Assembly (NCBI RefSeq): GCF_023278565.1
Contig: NC_064678.1
Span: forward strand, 3,410,001-3,474,000
Direction of reading: 5' to 3'
Length of the DNA: 64,000 nt
DNA from: Colletotrichum lupini
Taxonomy: Eukaryota > Ascomycota > Sordariomycetes > Glomerellales > Glomerellaceae
The position numbers were made by a program, and so were the translations under genes. The notes beneath the pieces are model-generated. The model was not told where the DNA came from, ran no database searches, and saw nothing but the letters and a program-made list of their open reading frames with translations. Below, one piece after another: positions 48,101 through 61,257 of this stretch (position 1 is the first letter of the stretch; each line of letters opens with the position of its first letter).

Positions 48101-51100
48101 ATATCCAACGGCGCTGCAGCCACGCGGTGCCTTGGTTGCTTGGGTTGGGACAGAGAGAAGAGACCGACTCTAATCTGACGGAGATTCGGGGGCTGGGTGG
48201 TGCTAGTCTAGTCCAAGGGGAGGAGGAGGGTGCGAGCCTAGGAGCTGAGCATCCAGGTTGACTTTTGCGGCAATCTGTTTGGCAAATGGCAGCCCTTGGG
48301 CCTGTCTCAACTTGTCGACTGCCACTAGATGTGACGCCAGCCCGTGCTTCCGCCGTAGAAAACGTCTCTGCTGTCTGTGGCCTTCCATCCATCTCACTTC
48401 ACAACACGAGGTGATGAGGCCCGTGTGCTGTTCTGGCTGGTTGCTCTTCTTTCTCTTGCTGCTTCTTCTGAAGCCATTTCAAGTGCGACTTTGCTCTGTG
48501 CCACTGACACTTCTGAGGCTCAGGACGTGGAGCCGGCCCTTGACAACAGACAATGCATCTTAGCGCATCGCACCGGCGGATGAGGTGTACGAACTGGCGG
48601 GAGACGGATGACTCCCATTTGCTTCATCGTCCAATCCAGCACGAACCACAGGCACGTAGCTGCTCTAGGCGGCCGCTTGTCGACTGCAGGTAATGGATGT
48701 CTGGTTCTCGTCACAGCTGCACACCGGAACGCATGTGCATATGCCTCGTTTTGCTAACGTCCAGGATCCGTATCTAAGATAACGCGGCTGTTCAGAGGCC
48801 CTCTTCCGCATCGCATGGGATTCTTAATTGTGAGCATAGCCCTGAACGGCTGTGATGTCGTCGTAGTTTTGGCAGCTCAAAAGAGCTCCATCATCCATGG
48901 GACGGCATCTCTCAGTCGCGTGCTGCTAAACTGCCATTGGCCTACGGACAGCAGGGATCATGGCCCCTGCGCCAATGTAGTGCAGCCAACTACTCCGTAG
49001 ACACTACGTAGTACGCAAGACGAGACGAAGCGTTGGGTCGCCCACCCACCACCTAGCAGCGTATGGCGTGAGAGCTTGTGGGAAGCGTCAGCTCGCCCGT
49101 AGCGACGAGACTCTGACGACGACCGATCAGTGCAGTAAGGATGGCGTGCTATCTCTGCAGGCTATTCCGTCAAGTACAGTAGTCTACTGGGCAGAGCCAG
49201 GCGCGTCAGATATTAAGGACTAACGGTACCCGTACCGGTACGTGGCAGTATATGAAAGATAGGGCGACATGAAGACGAGCAGGTTGTGAGAGCCGTCGTC
49301 AGCGCGATGCGGGCTGATGTGCTGCAGGGTATCGCATAGTGTGGCAGTCGCGAGGCCAGGTGCCGCATAGAGATGTATAGTAGGACGGCGGCGACATGGG
49401 ACAAGTTCGGCCGTCTCGATACGTAGCCGGCGGACGATCCGTGGTGGGCATACCGGGGCTGCGAATGTGCGATTTGCGATTGGCCCATGGGAATCTGCCT
49501 CCACGTTTCAAGACGGGGCTGCTGCAAGCCGGGATATCGAGATGCGTCGAAGGAGTAGTAACTGGCAGCATGGGATGGGATAGAGTAGCCCGGATGCTGG
49601 ATGGCGTCGTATCGCAGCGGCAGTGATGGATCATGGTTGCGGTGGCATGTAGTCAGCTTGCCGTGGAGGAGGGGACGAAGGGACGAAAGGGGGGAGGGAC
49701 GGAGGGCGGGCGGGCGAAGGAAGAGGCTCTGATGCACTGCCAGAGTCTAGAGCCTAGCGAAGAGCAGAGATGGCTTTGATCGATCCGGGATATGTCGACG
49801 GTCAAGGGGACGCAAAGACGCTAGTAAGTTCAGACTTGAAAGGTGCCTGTTGCTTCATAGATTGATGGGAAGGGTACGTGTCGTAAGTAGATGGTTTCGC
49901 TGCGTGTCCGCACAAAAGTACTCTCTGTAAGGTACAAATGTTGTAAGTAGATGAGTTTACGGACGGCGGGGGGGATGGGAGATGGGGCCACCATAGAATC
50001 AGATGGGATCCGTCGTGCTGCATGAGGTGAGGTTCAGACTTCGATCCAGGTCCTGTATCCGTAGTGTACCAAGTCGATGCTGTGTGTGGCGGAATCTAGG
50101 CCAAGGAGTCCAGGTCGAAGTCGAGAATGAGGTCCATGGGCATGGCATGTCCATGTTCAAGGCCCCAGCTCAGATGCCGGTTCCAACTTATCGAAGCTTC
50201 GAAGGGGAGTTGGCGCGCTGGTCCATGTCGAAGTGGCGCCGTGGCTTGGCTGATGGGTCGAAGATTGAGTTGGGGGGTTCACAACTTTACAAGTGACAAA
50301 GGTGAGTGGGCAAAAATGGAGAGTACGGAGACTCGGCATACGGCTGTTTGTTCGGATACATAATTAACACATAACACGCCTATGTGCCTACTACACTAAG
50401 ACGAAGATGAGGTCAACTCAAAGATCGGGCTTTGAGGGTCGAACCGGGTGGAAGGGGCTACTTCTCCCGCTGCCTGCCAAGTCCAACCGTTCTCTCCGTC
50501 CATACCTACCTACAGGAAGTCCTTTCCTTCCTTTGGGGGGCCGGGCAGTGGTGGGACGACAAGAGGTGGGACGTCTCCTTCCGTGGGCCGGCGACCGCCG
50601 TCCGTCATCCGTCGTCTCCATGCCCAAGGTACCGATACGTCGCATCCACCTCATGGAGGCACGCCGTACCCATGGGCCTTGGAGTTTGGTGCCTGAGAGA
50701 GGGACGTCTCTTCTCGCTGGACCTGCCTTCCCTCCCAAGTTCCCATGGCTGAAATCAACACAAACCCTCACGAGGATCACGAAACGGAGTTGGGCCGGGC
50801 GAGGTTCCCCTTTCTGTCTTGCTCCTGGAACATTCTTAGCCTCCACTATCAGTACGGAGTATACATGGACAATAATACGGACAAGTCTGTTACGGGCCAC
50901 GGTAGAGCAAGGTGAGGGGCAAAGTGGTGCAGGGGTCGTGACTATACTTGGACGTGTCTCCTGAGTCCTGAACATGGTGGGATGGGGTAAGAAGCTCAGA
51001 ATAACTCACCTAATCACACGGCAATTGCCACGGACTCTATGGCTAGAGTCTAACTAATTTACGTTCTTATTTTGTTCCAAGAAAAGCCCATGGTGAATAA

Positions 51101-51130
51101 TCGCAGTCTCGCGGCATGAAAGGCCATATT

Positions 51131-51244
<114 letters not shown>

Positions 51245-54200
51245 CATAACCATGACGACTTGCAATAAACCACAGTGGCGATAGCTAGCATCTTCCTTCA
51301 AACAAGATGTCTTGATACAGGGCATTTCCCTCTCTATAGAACCAACCAGTATGTCATCTGTCCCATCTTTGGCCATCCCATCAGCACATCGGTCGATTGA
51401 ATCCTTCATTTCGACCACGTATCTGTAGAGGCTACGCAAGTGTGCACAGGACACAAGGCACACACATACGCACTCTCTACAATTTACTTTGACCACAATA
51501 GACATGACACACATGCCTTGCCGTTAGTCGAGCCCAGTCAGTCAGCCTACGGAGCTAGTGCCACCGTGAAGGGGAAGCAACCTGGACAAAAAGTGAAGGA
51601 CGTTGACGAGACGAAGAACATGACAAAGTATCCGTCCGAGGCAGGTGCAAGATGGAAGGAAGCCTGAGGATGGAGACCTCGACCTGGGTACGTCCCCCGC
51701 CCCTTCCATTCTCCTCCTGTGCTCCGCGAGGTGGCTCTTTCCCTTCCCTTCTGTTCACGATGACAGAGAAAAGATACGTACCTGCTCCCCTGGGTGTGAT
51801 GGAAGGAGGAAGGAGGAAGGTGTGGACTCTCTGGGCTTGAAGGTGGGTCTAGAGTCTCCACCCAAGAAGCTGCAGATGTTTCAGCTGATGTCCACTCCTC
51901 TTGTCGTTGGAGACAGCAATGGAACGTTGGGCGAAAGACTCAGGAACACCTTCAACGGTCACCCCAGCTCCCTCCGACCTCCTCACGCTTCTCTACCATC
52001 CCCCAGTCATCATCGTCTTTTACACTTCTCTGTGATGGAAGGCTTGTCTCGCTTTGCCCAATCTTGTCCAGATTGCAGCGGATAACCTCAGCTTCCGGCC
52101 GCCGCACACGGGACGAAAGATCCAAAATCTGTGAGGTCCGCGAGACGGAAACCAAGATTCCACACGCCACCAGCTGCACTATGTGACTATGTACCTATGG
52201 CACTTTTACTTTAGGATAAAACGGCCATCGCAAAACGTCCAAAGGGAAACAAGCTTGCGTCGGGGCCATAAGACGCCAGAACAATATCGGCGTGCGATGC
52301 GAGATTGTCAGAAGACCAGACGCTGGCTTGACACGCCGAAGCACCCGCAGATGCAGAGTCTCGAGCTCATTTCCCCCTTCAGATCCCCCTTCAGAGGGCT
52401 CAGTCCTAGCTTGACGGAATACGGCATGCTCCAGCAGCGTTTCTACTCGTTCCGCTACCGTCTCTGATCCTGCCCGTTGCTGGCGGAAGCATCAGAATCA
52501 GCAACAGCAGCTGACAAGTGTCATCGCATCGTCCATCATCACCGATCATCATCTCGAGCGACCAATAGCCCACACTAGCCAGCTGTTTGCTGACCGACCA
52601 AGGTCTGGACCGGCTCCGATCAAGCAATGACTAGCTCTCCTGCTCTGTCGCCCTCTCTGTTCCGCGTTCTTCTTCCGCCCTCTTCCCAAGTTTGCTGCAC
52701 GCTTCGCTGACGAAAGTCGGTGAGCACAGGCACCCATCGCACACGTTGCGAGATGCGCCGGATCGTGGCACAGTCCACCCACTAAAGACGATGGGCGCCA
52801 CCTAGCGCCTTTTCCATGGCCTCAAGTATTAAGTTGTCTTGGTAGCAGCTCAGGTCCCTCAAGCTTGGCTTCCGCGAAGAAGATGAGTTGACGGAGAGGG
52901 ATGCGACGCAAACTCGGCCCACGGAAGCTTGGGTCGACAAGGTCTAGCTTCAGGGCGCACCCGGAAACCATGGTCACCGGTACCGACACCAGCTTCATCT
53001 AGTTTTTTACCCTCATTTCTACGACACAGTAAGGAAAAACTAAGCGCCTGCCCGCCCTACGACGCTATCAAGCTACGGACGACACGTCTTCGTCTGAGAG
53101 GCTTGATTAGTGGATGCTGTTCCTAGCTCTTCGCCTTCGACACCTTACCCTTCGGCCTCGGGCCCGAGGCCTCTACGCAAAGATACCCGGAGACGGACGA
53201 GACAGGACTCAGCTGTCTCCAGGCCCTCTGTGGCCGCCGACAGACCAGCCCGCCAAACTCCAAAGCCAGCCCAGGTCAACAACCTCTGACAAGGACTGCT
53301 GCAGGGCGATATCCCTGCGCCGATCATCTCGAAGCGACAACCTCTCGAGCTTGCACCCTCAGACCCCGGTCTCGAGTGATTTACAATGGTTTCATCTCAA
53401 CTTTTATCCTCTGCACTAACGCCATCATGATACGAAAAAAGACTCGGGACCTACTCCAGTGCCACTCAACCAAGCCACTGCCACTTGTCGCTGTCATTTG
53501 CCAGCACGAGCTTCACACCATCTCCAGTTTTCCGTCTATCTCCCTTCTTCGCGGATCTTTCTGGTGGCCCCAAGAGTTCGAACGACGAGGGGACGAGGAG
53601 TATTCTTCAGCGGCCTGTTCCTTGCAACTACGACGCTGGAAGTGTTGTGGACCGACGCCGTCCCAATTTCTGCTTACGGCCATGCGCCATTGCACACACG
53701 TTGCAGAGGCGGCGCCTTGCTAACCCCCGTCGGTGCTCGAATCACAAAATATTCCGCGAGACCAACATGGCCCGTATGCACCAGTACGTGCGAGCGGTCG
53801 GCAGAGGCGTGTCAGGTGCCTGCAGTGGAAGGCCGCTAACGTTAAGGTTAACCAACCTTGGTCTGGTTACGCCTGGTCTACTGCGTGCTCTTTACGTACT
53901 TGGCTCGACACAATGCAAATGCCTTGGTCAATGATAGCGAGGCATGCGGTGTTCCTCGAAGGCTTTGAGGCGTGTCTCAAAGCCATTGAGCATACCAAAA
54001 AGGTGTTTGAAGGCCTCAGATGCCAAATGAGGCTTATGGCTATGGCTATGGCGGCATGCACGACACGACAAGTCAACTCATGTTTTGCCCCGTCCTTTGC
54101 GGTCGGCTCGTCGACATTGACCATCCGTCACCAGCATGGTTGCAGATTAGCGAGTCAGGCAGGCAGACAGTCATCCGTGGTAATGAGCCGAATGCTTGAG

Positions 54201-54525
54201 CAAGCGAACTCGATCTACCGGACCGCCCTCGGTCGGTTCAGCCGCTATCTCATCCCCCACAAGATCCTCCAATTTCCGTCCGCGCCTTGAGACAAACGCC
54301 GCTGCCGAATATAGAAGACTGAGAGCTTCCATCGAAGGGCCCGTGGGCACAACAAGCAGCAAGTCACCTGTCTGGGGCCTCTGGGGCAACATTGTTTGTT
54401 TCATTCTTTTCGTATTCTGGAAGCTGAGAGTGCTCTTCGCTAAGCCCTTTGACCAAAATTGTGACTGCTTGAGACAAAAACAACATCGGGTTTCCCTTTC
54501 GAGTCAGTCGGTCGTAACGTCGTAG

Positions 54526-54550
54526 CGTTGCTGTGCGTCTCACAGCAACG
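54526..54550. repeat. Perfect inverted repeat, 10-bp stem and 5-nt loop
   Basis: CGTTGCTGTG and CACAGCAACG separated by CGTCT, in non-coding sequence about 1.1 kb upstream of the glucosyltransferase gene. Confidence 0.85.
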
Positions 54551-55614
54551 GTTTGAGAGAGAGAGCCTGTTCATTCGACCATCAGACTTTTCTTCTCTTT
54601 CTCTCCATTGTCATTTGCCCCTTGCGTCAACCGCCCGAGGCAATTTCAGACGTGGTGGACAGATGTAACTCCATCTGTTCCCCGTCGGTCTTTCTCGACT
54701 TTCCCATCCGGCGTTATAGTCTCACATGTGTCATCGTCTGATGGCGAAACCGAAAAGTTGGGAGGCGGGCCACAAGAGACAAGACTCGAGAGAGGAAAGG
54801 GGATGGAGGGCACGTCCGATTGCACACCTACCTGTGCTCCTAAACTTCTTCTTCTTCTTCTCTTTACCTTCGCATCGGCGGCCTGAAGAGGCCAGGGATC
54901 AGGGCACCTTTCGGCGTGCAGTCTGAACTTTGAATCTGTCCAGTATGGCGAAAAAATAAAACGGACCACAGAAATATGCCTTGATTGATCTGTGACAACC
55001 ACACACATCCTTCTTGAAGAGATGGCGATGGTGGGTTGGTCCGTGAGTGAAGATGAAGGTGGCGAATCCGAATAAGAGACGACATGTGCAACTGTCCTTG
55101 TCTCCTCTTCCCTGGTCCATGGGACGCCGAGAGCTCCCCGAACACACTCGCAGTGGTGGGCCCCCCAAACTTCCGGACGCAAAGGCCCGGGTTGACTACA
55201 CTACCCTCACGGGTCCGGCCACCCGTGAAATTTGCGGGTCACGGGCTGGCCATGAACACGGAATCGCGATATTGTGTAGTCCCGGGCGGTGTTGGTTGAC
55301 TACAACTTTGGAGTATTAATTTGTTCGGCCTATTGCTTAGATATTTCCAAGCCAGGGCAATCGTGTATCGAGGCTTTTCATTGGCCTGCGCCCAGTTGTA
55401 ATAGAAAAAGACCTACCTAGGTTTGATTAGCGCCTCACGTAAGATTTTGGAGGAATAGGAGAAGAAGCAAGCACCGAACAATCCGTACAACGTGACTTAA
55501 GATCAATATGTTTTTCCCATGTTTCTTGCAACATTACAATTGATGGGTAGATGTAGGTGAATCTACCTTAACTGCGACGCGATCAGTGTCATTCGTGGGT
55601 TGTTGCGGTCCATC

Positions 55615-58273
55615 ATGTCCCTTGGAGAGCACAGCCAAAACAGAGATACGCACCCTAGCACCACAGCATCAACACCCAACGAAATGACGACGTCAAGCTC
55701 CAATTCATCACCAAAGGGTGATCCGTATCCGGTTCCGGATCTTCCGCCGGGCACAACGATGCGCCTCAACATCGTCATCCTCTTCATGGGCTCGCGCGGC
55801 GACCTCCAGCCCTCCCTGGCCGTCGCCAAGCTCCTGCAGCGCCGTCATGGCCACCGCGTCCGCATCGCGAGCCACCCGCCGTACCGCGCCGCCGTCGAGG
55901 CCGCGGGGGTCGGGTTCTACGGGATCGGCAGAACGGACATCAAGACCATGATGGAGAGGCGGTTGCTTCCGCGGAAGGAGCTGAATGCGCTGGTGCCTGT
56001 GATCCGGGAGGAGTTTCGGGAGATGGGGGAGAGGTGGTGGGGGGCTTGCGTTGATGGGTTTGGGTTTGATCACGATGGTGAGGATGGGGTTGATGGAGGA
56101 AGAGGAGGAGATGGAGGAGGAGAGGAGAGGGGAGCGTTTGTGGCGGATTTGGTCATGTCTACGATGCATGTGTATAACCAGACGTCTGCGGCGGCGAGGC
56201 TGGGTGTGCCGTTGCACCTGTTTGGGATGAACCCGAGGATTTTCTCGAGGGAGGTACCGCATTCGCAGGCTGGGTGGGCTTTGAAGGGGCCTAGTCGGTG
56301 GAAGAATGTTTTGTCCTGGTGGGTTCAGGATTTTATGTGAGTTGTTTCTATTCTCCTGCCCCTTACTAGTTCTTTTCTTCCTGATGTATCGTTTTCGACG
56401 ACTTGCTCTTGATCATTCCCCCTTTTGGTTTGGGCATAGCAACACAGTATCAGAGGAGCTATGCCAGGGCGAAGTGATACCTCAGGAGGGAGAGGGCTCT
56501 TTCTATGTTCTTAAACTAACACACGACAAGGTTCCTTGAAGCGATGAAATCCGTCATCAACGACGTCCGCGTCAACGTGATGGGCCTGGAGAACATGTCC
56601 CCCGCCTGGTGGCTGAGCCAGTACAACAGGATGAACGTCCCCTGCACGTATCTCTGGTCGCCGAGGCTGCTCCCGAAGCCAAGTGATTGGGCGGACAACA
56701 TCGACGTTGCGGGTTTCGTATTCGAGGACGTGCCGTCAGAGTATACGCCGTCTCCGGAGCTGGTTGCGTTCCTGGAGGCGGACCCGGAGACGCCGCCGGT
56801 GTATATCGGGTTCGGGAGCATGTCGTTTGCGAATGCGCAGGAAGTGTTTGAGGGGATCTTTGAGGCGGTGAGGAGGGTTGGTGTCAGGGCTGTTGTTGGG
56901 AAGGGGTAGTCTAATCTTGTTAAGGAGGATGTTGGACAGGTGGGGAAGGGAGACGATGAGAGCCAAGGGGGCAGCATCGGCGGGAATAGAGACATGACAC
57001 ACATCTTCATCCTCGACGAGGCGCCGCACGCGTGGCTGTTCCCCCGGGTCAGGGCCGTGGTGTGTCACGGGGGAAGCGGGACGACGGCTATGGCGCTCCG
57101 GAGCGGGCGGCCTACGCTCGTGGTGCCCGTTGCCGGGGACCAGCCGTTTTGGGGCACGAGAATCCACGCTGTCGGGTGCGGGCCGGAGGCAAAGTACGGG
57201 TTGGCGGAGATGAACAGCCAGAGGTTCGAGGAAGGGCTGAGGGAGCTTCTGAAGCCGGGGTATGCGGCTGCCGCGGAGAGGTTTGCGGATACTGTGAAGA
57301 GGGAGAGACCTGGGGAGGAGGTTTGTGTTGAGAAGGTGCTTGAGACGGTTGGGGTTTATGAGAGGGAGGGGAGGTGTGTTGTTTATGGTGGACGGCCTGC
57401 TGTTTGGAGGGTAGCTTCGACGGGGAAGGAAGAGGGAGGGGAGAGGAAGTTGTCTGCTGTTGCGGCGCATGTTCTTGTTGAGAGTGGGAGGGTTAGGAGG
57501 GAGGATTTGAAGGTGCTGGAGGTGGTCAAGTGGCCTGATTTGACGGGGCCTGGGGATCCGGTAACGGGGTTGGTTCTCGGGATGCAAGAGGCTTTTGAGA
57601 GTGTTGCTACGGATGGGAGGACGGGGAGATGGGGAAGATTGGGTCTTCATGTTTTGAGAGGTGAGTTTGGCTGCTTTCTCGTGGCTTCCATGATGCTGTT
57701 GTATATCACTCATATGGTCGAGACTATGGCTGACTATTGGTATTCAAAGCTCCCCTCACGATCCTGGCCGCCGTGGCGTTTGGCCTCTTCAACCTACTCG
57801 ACTTCATCCTCTACAAACTCGCCTCGCCTTTCGAGCCGAAGCTCTACGCGAGTAACCCGCGGCTGTACTCCTACCCGCGCATGCTCTCCTTCCTCCTATT
57901 CGCACCCTTTGTCGAGCTAGCTTCCGTCGTGACGCAGCCTGCGCGTTTCCTGGCGGGTAGAAGAGGGGGAGAAGGAGAGGGGGGCAGAAGAAGAAGCTTA
58001 CCAAGAGTGATCCTCGAGGTGCCGCTCGCGCTTCTGAGGGTGCTTTTGGCGCTGGTCAATGTTCTTGTTGGCGGGTTGGGCATCACACTTCGGCAGCTGG
58101 AGCTTCTTTGTGCGAGGGGTATGGGGGAGAGACCTGTGGGGGATGTTGTTGCCGAGGCGAGGATTCGGCAGGGGAGGGTTGAGGCGGAGGAGTTGAAGGT
58201 TGAGGGAGTTGAGAGTGGGAGGGATTTGATTGGGGATATTATGAGGAGGTGGGATGAGCGGAAGAAGGCTTGA
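55615..58273 (+). pseudogene. Sterol-glucosyltransferase-like GT1 gene interrupted by an in-frame stop
   Basis: Exons 55615..56336, 56531..57660 and 57750..58273 join in phase (introns GTGAGT...ACAAG and GTGAGT...CAAAG) to give 792 codons. Codon 367 (56907-56909) is TAG where the surrounding frame, VVGKG-stop-SNLV, strongly suggests Trp (TGG). The N-terminal domain has the UDP-glycosyltransferase start NIVILFMGSRGDLQPSLAVA and IASHPPYRAAVE. The second half has the donor-binding signature HGGSGTTAMALRSGRPTLVVP with GDQPFWGTR, His at residue 420. A hydrophobic, then basic C-terminal region (about 619-791) follows. Without the stop it would transfer glucose from UDP-glucose to a sterol or other lipid at a membrane. 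It lacks the PH/GRAM front of Atg26. Everything downstream of the stop stays open and motif-perfect, so the break is recent, a sequencing error, or read through. Confidence 0.8.
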
Positions 58274-60063
58274 GTAGCTGCTGTTGATACTGTACAATAA
58301 TGTGGTCACTTTGCAATCGAGATTCAGAGTGAGCGGATAGTTCTTTGGGCTGGTAGGATGGGTATCAGGGCCTCTTTCGGTGGCTAGAGTCGAGTTACAC
58401 TGTTAAGATATTTGTTAATAGAAAGAAACTTCGGGTTGATGGCAAGCCTGTGGCGGATACATCTAGCCTGTTCCGTCACACAAAAGTTCATCTGATCCTC
58501 TAAAAAGGGGGCGTGGAAGCAGAGGATACCTTCTAAAGGATACGAATATTCTCCGATACATGCCACGTCGTGTCACGGGACTTGCATCTACCGTATTGCG
58601 GACAGCCGGTGCCCCGGGCCACGTCAACTTCTTGTGTTGCCAGCCATGGGGTAAGGCGAGGTAAGTTTTGGTAGGCTGGTAGGATAGCTGCGTGCGTGAC
58701 GTGTACGATTTCGGGATGTTTTTTCCTTCTTTCTTTCGGCATCCTGGCCGTGCAGGCGGCTTGCTGCGTGCGGTTGTGAGACGTGATCGATGTGTATATC
58801 GGGGTTGATTTGGGGAGCGTTTGATCGTATCTGTCGGTCAGCCGTTCTTCCCGCCGGGCATTTATCATGTTTGAATCTGTAGTTGGATTCAGTCCAGGGT
58901 GGTACTCCCCGGCGATGTGTTAATCATCTACTATTATTCCCTTCGCAAGGTATTTCGATTGATTCTAAGATTAATCTTGGAAGCTCTCGTCTCCAGATTT
59001 CTCAAGGCGTTGATGGCGGTGGCCTCAGCAGTAACTGTATGGCCTCAGGGGTGGGTAGAATCGCAGTGAAGGGTCGGGACACGTCAAGGAGGTTCGATTG
59101 ACAATAAAGGTGTTTTGTGAAACTTCAGCTAGCCAATACGATAGCTTGCCACTACTATGCATGATAGTTCCCGTGTAAAATTGATTTGTCTGGGTGAACG
59201 TCCTGCACATGAACACGTTGGTCTCAAGTCCTCCTCTTTTCATCCTCACAAAAGCACAAACAGTATGAAGCGAACTGAGAAAGAGTTGCACCTTGAAATA
59301 AGTCTATTCCGAACTTGAAATACTTCTGATTCTTGGAATAGTGAAATCAAAAATTCGCGGTAGAGTTGATCATTCCCAAGAGAGATCACTGCGAACTTCA
59401 TAAATCCTAAAGCCGATTCCCCTATGGCTGAAGTCTGTGGAACCTTGACTTCGGGTCTTGTCACGCCAAGTCGCTCGGAGAACAACTTGGAATGACCGTA
59501 GGTTTACACAATCAAATGCAGATCTCGTGAGATTTCGCGCGCTCTATCTCATTTCTGCCTATGGCCGTGGGAAAGCTGATTCCCTGTGTTCCGAAGCCAC
59601 ATGACCAATTGCTCGACTTGCAGGAGGCCATGCGCCAAATTGAAGAGGACAGCCTGTTCTTGAACACTGTTCTTGAACAGTAGTATTTCAACCACGAATA
59701 CACATTTTTGGTGGTAATTCTACACCATTTACCAGTGAACTTGACAAATTCCCAAAAACCATTCCAGGGTTGAAGCGATAGAGATGGTTGCATAAAAGGG
59801 TTATGCATGTAGTAGATATTGGGCACTCCCCCACCTACCACCTTCGGCGATGACGCCTGCAGTGCTTAGCGCGACTCCATGCCCTCCATGCGATCGCTCA
59901 CGAAGCTTCCGCCGGCTTGTGCCTTCAGATCAACTCAGCGTCGAATTTTCCACCCAACCTGCTTGAAAATACATATCTCTAGAGAGAAGGCCTACGCGAT
60001 GACCGCGTCTCTTCTCGCCTCTCAATTCCCAAGACGAAGACGCGGTCCATTTGGCTGACCCCA
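58274..60063. other. Intergenic, somewhat AT-rich, possible gene relic
   Basis: About 1.8 kb. Several minus-strand open frames of 60-110 codons between 58880 and 59850 have protein-like composition (for example 59512-59841), but I recognise no family and found no consistent splicing, so a decayed gene is possible. Two tandem near-palindromic 13-mers lie at 59654-59679. Confidence 0.45.
59654..59679. repeat. Two tandem 13-mers, each with inverted half sites
   Basis: CTGTTCTTGAACA occurs twice back to back; each copy holds TGTTC and GAACA half sites separated by two bases, like a site for a dimeric DNA-binding protein. Confidence 0.75.
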
Positions 60064-61257
60064 ATGACGCAACCACCGCCATCAGTGAGTCTTGCGGTCA
60101 CTACACCAAGAACCGTCGCTTATTAACCAGTTTCTTTGCAGACACCTACACCTCGTCGATTTCTGCTTTCCAAGAAACCTCCAGGATCGCAACAACAGAC
60201 ACCAGGCAGCGGCCCGCCCGTCTTCGCCGGCAGCCAGCGCTTCCAGCCCACGCCCCGCTTCGCCCCTCCGTCATCGACTCAGCGACCTCCCGCGACGCCC
60301 GTGTTTCCTAGTTCACTTCGACCGTCGAGACACCGAGACCCGATCCACGATCTTCTGGATAGTTCCCCGACAGATGCGCCCGTCTCGGCGACGCGACCGA
60401 CGCTAGGAGCTGGGACGCAGAGGCAGAATCCTAGGATTGACATCGACTCTGACGTCGGTAGCGATTCGCCGACAGAGGATCAGGATGAGCTGCCGCCAAT
60501 GGTCGTCGCGGTGAGCGATTCGATCGAGATTGATTCGGAGCCGCCTAGTGTTTTATACAGCGAGACTGAGGAGAGGACACCAAAGAGGAGAAGGATTTCG
60601 GTCTCGCCAGCATTGAGCTGGCAGGAGGAGCCCAAGGAAGACGTTGCCATGGGATATGAAGAGGAAGAGCTTCTCCCTGAAGAAAGCGGATACGGTGACG
60701 AGCAGTTGCCAGATGCCGATGATGAGCTTCCCTTCCGCGAGGGTGTGCCCAAGACTGAGGACGACTTGGTTGTTCCTAAGCGCGCTGCAGGAGACCCAGT
60801 CAAGACGCAGCCGACCTTTCATCGCGCCCCTCGTTTCAAGCCGTCTGAATCCGAAGTCATTCGACAGGAAGGCCTACCGGAGGCGTTCTCTCCACAGCGG
60901 CGAGGCGCAAAGTACCTCGCTGGGGGCCTCGCAGCAGAGCTGCAGACTTGGCTGGCAGAGGTCAAGGGCTGGACGGGCGGTGACCGTCCTGCTGACCTAG
61001 TCATGAGCATTGTTGTTGACGAAGTTCGTCATGGAAACAGAATGTACCTTGTTCGGGGACGAAGGACCATGGGCGACGGGGATGTAAGAGAAGAGATTGC
61101 GGCGCGGCTTATGCTGGCTGGGGAGGGACAGTTGACGGGCCTGGGACACAAGGCTCCTGTCGTCGTGGGTAGTGTCGTTGCGATTTCCCAGCCTGCGTGG
61201 GAAATTGAGCTACAAGAAGGTAGATGGATCGTCGCCTGCGACTGGGCGGTCTCGTAG
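60064..61257 (+). CDS. Acidic fungal protein of unknown function with compact C-terminal domain
   Basis: A 21-nt first exon (60064..60084, seven codons) and a long second exon (60142..61257), joined in phase 0 across a 57-nt intron (GTGAGT...TTTGCAG), encode 378 residues. The N-terminal part (about 1-100) is Pro/Arg/Ser-rich and disordered, starting TPTPRRFLLSKKPPG. The middle is strongly acidic with a basic patch KRRRI (a possible nuclear signal). The last 119 residues (260-378) look like a folded domain: an amphipathic helix (LAAELQTWLAEVKGW) and alternating strands ending VGSVVAISQPAWEIEL and RWIVACDWAV, a pattern compatible with an OB-fold. I do not recognise the family. Nuclear location and nucleic-acid binding are guesses from these traits. 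Confidence 0.78.

Noticed and set aside
47365..48392. Open frames of 252 and 208 codons on the minus strand
   Set aside because: They overlap in different frames, have random-looking Arg/Pro/His-rich composition and no recognisable domain.
50407..50975. 185-codon open frames on both strands over the same DNA
   Set aside because: Mirror-image frames of similar length indicate chance stop avoidance in G/C-rich DNA rather than a gene.
56904..56940. A 34-nt intron that would remove the TAG in the glucosyltransferase
   Set aside because: Too short for a fungal spliceosomal intron, with no proper branch spacing; the sequence around the stop reads as good coding.
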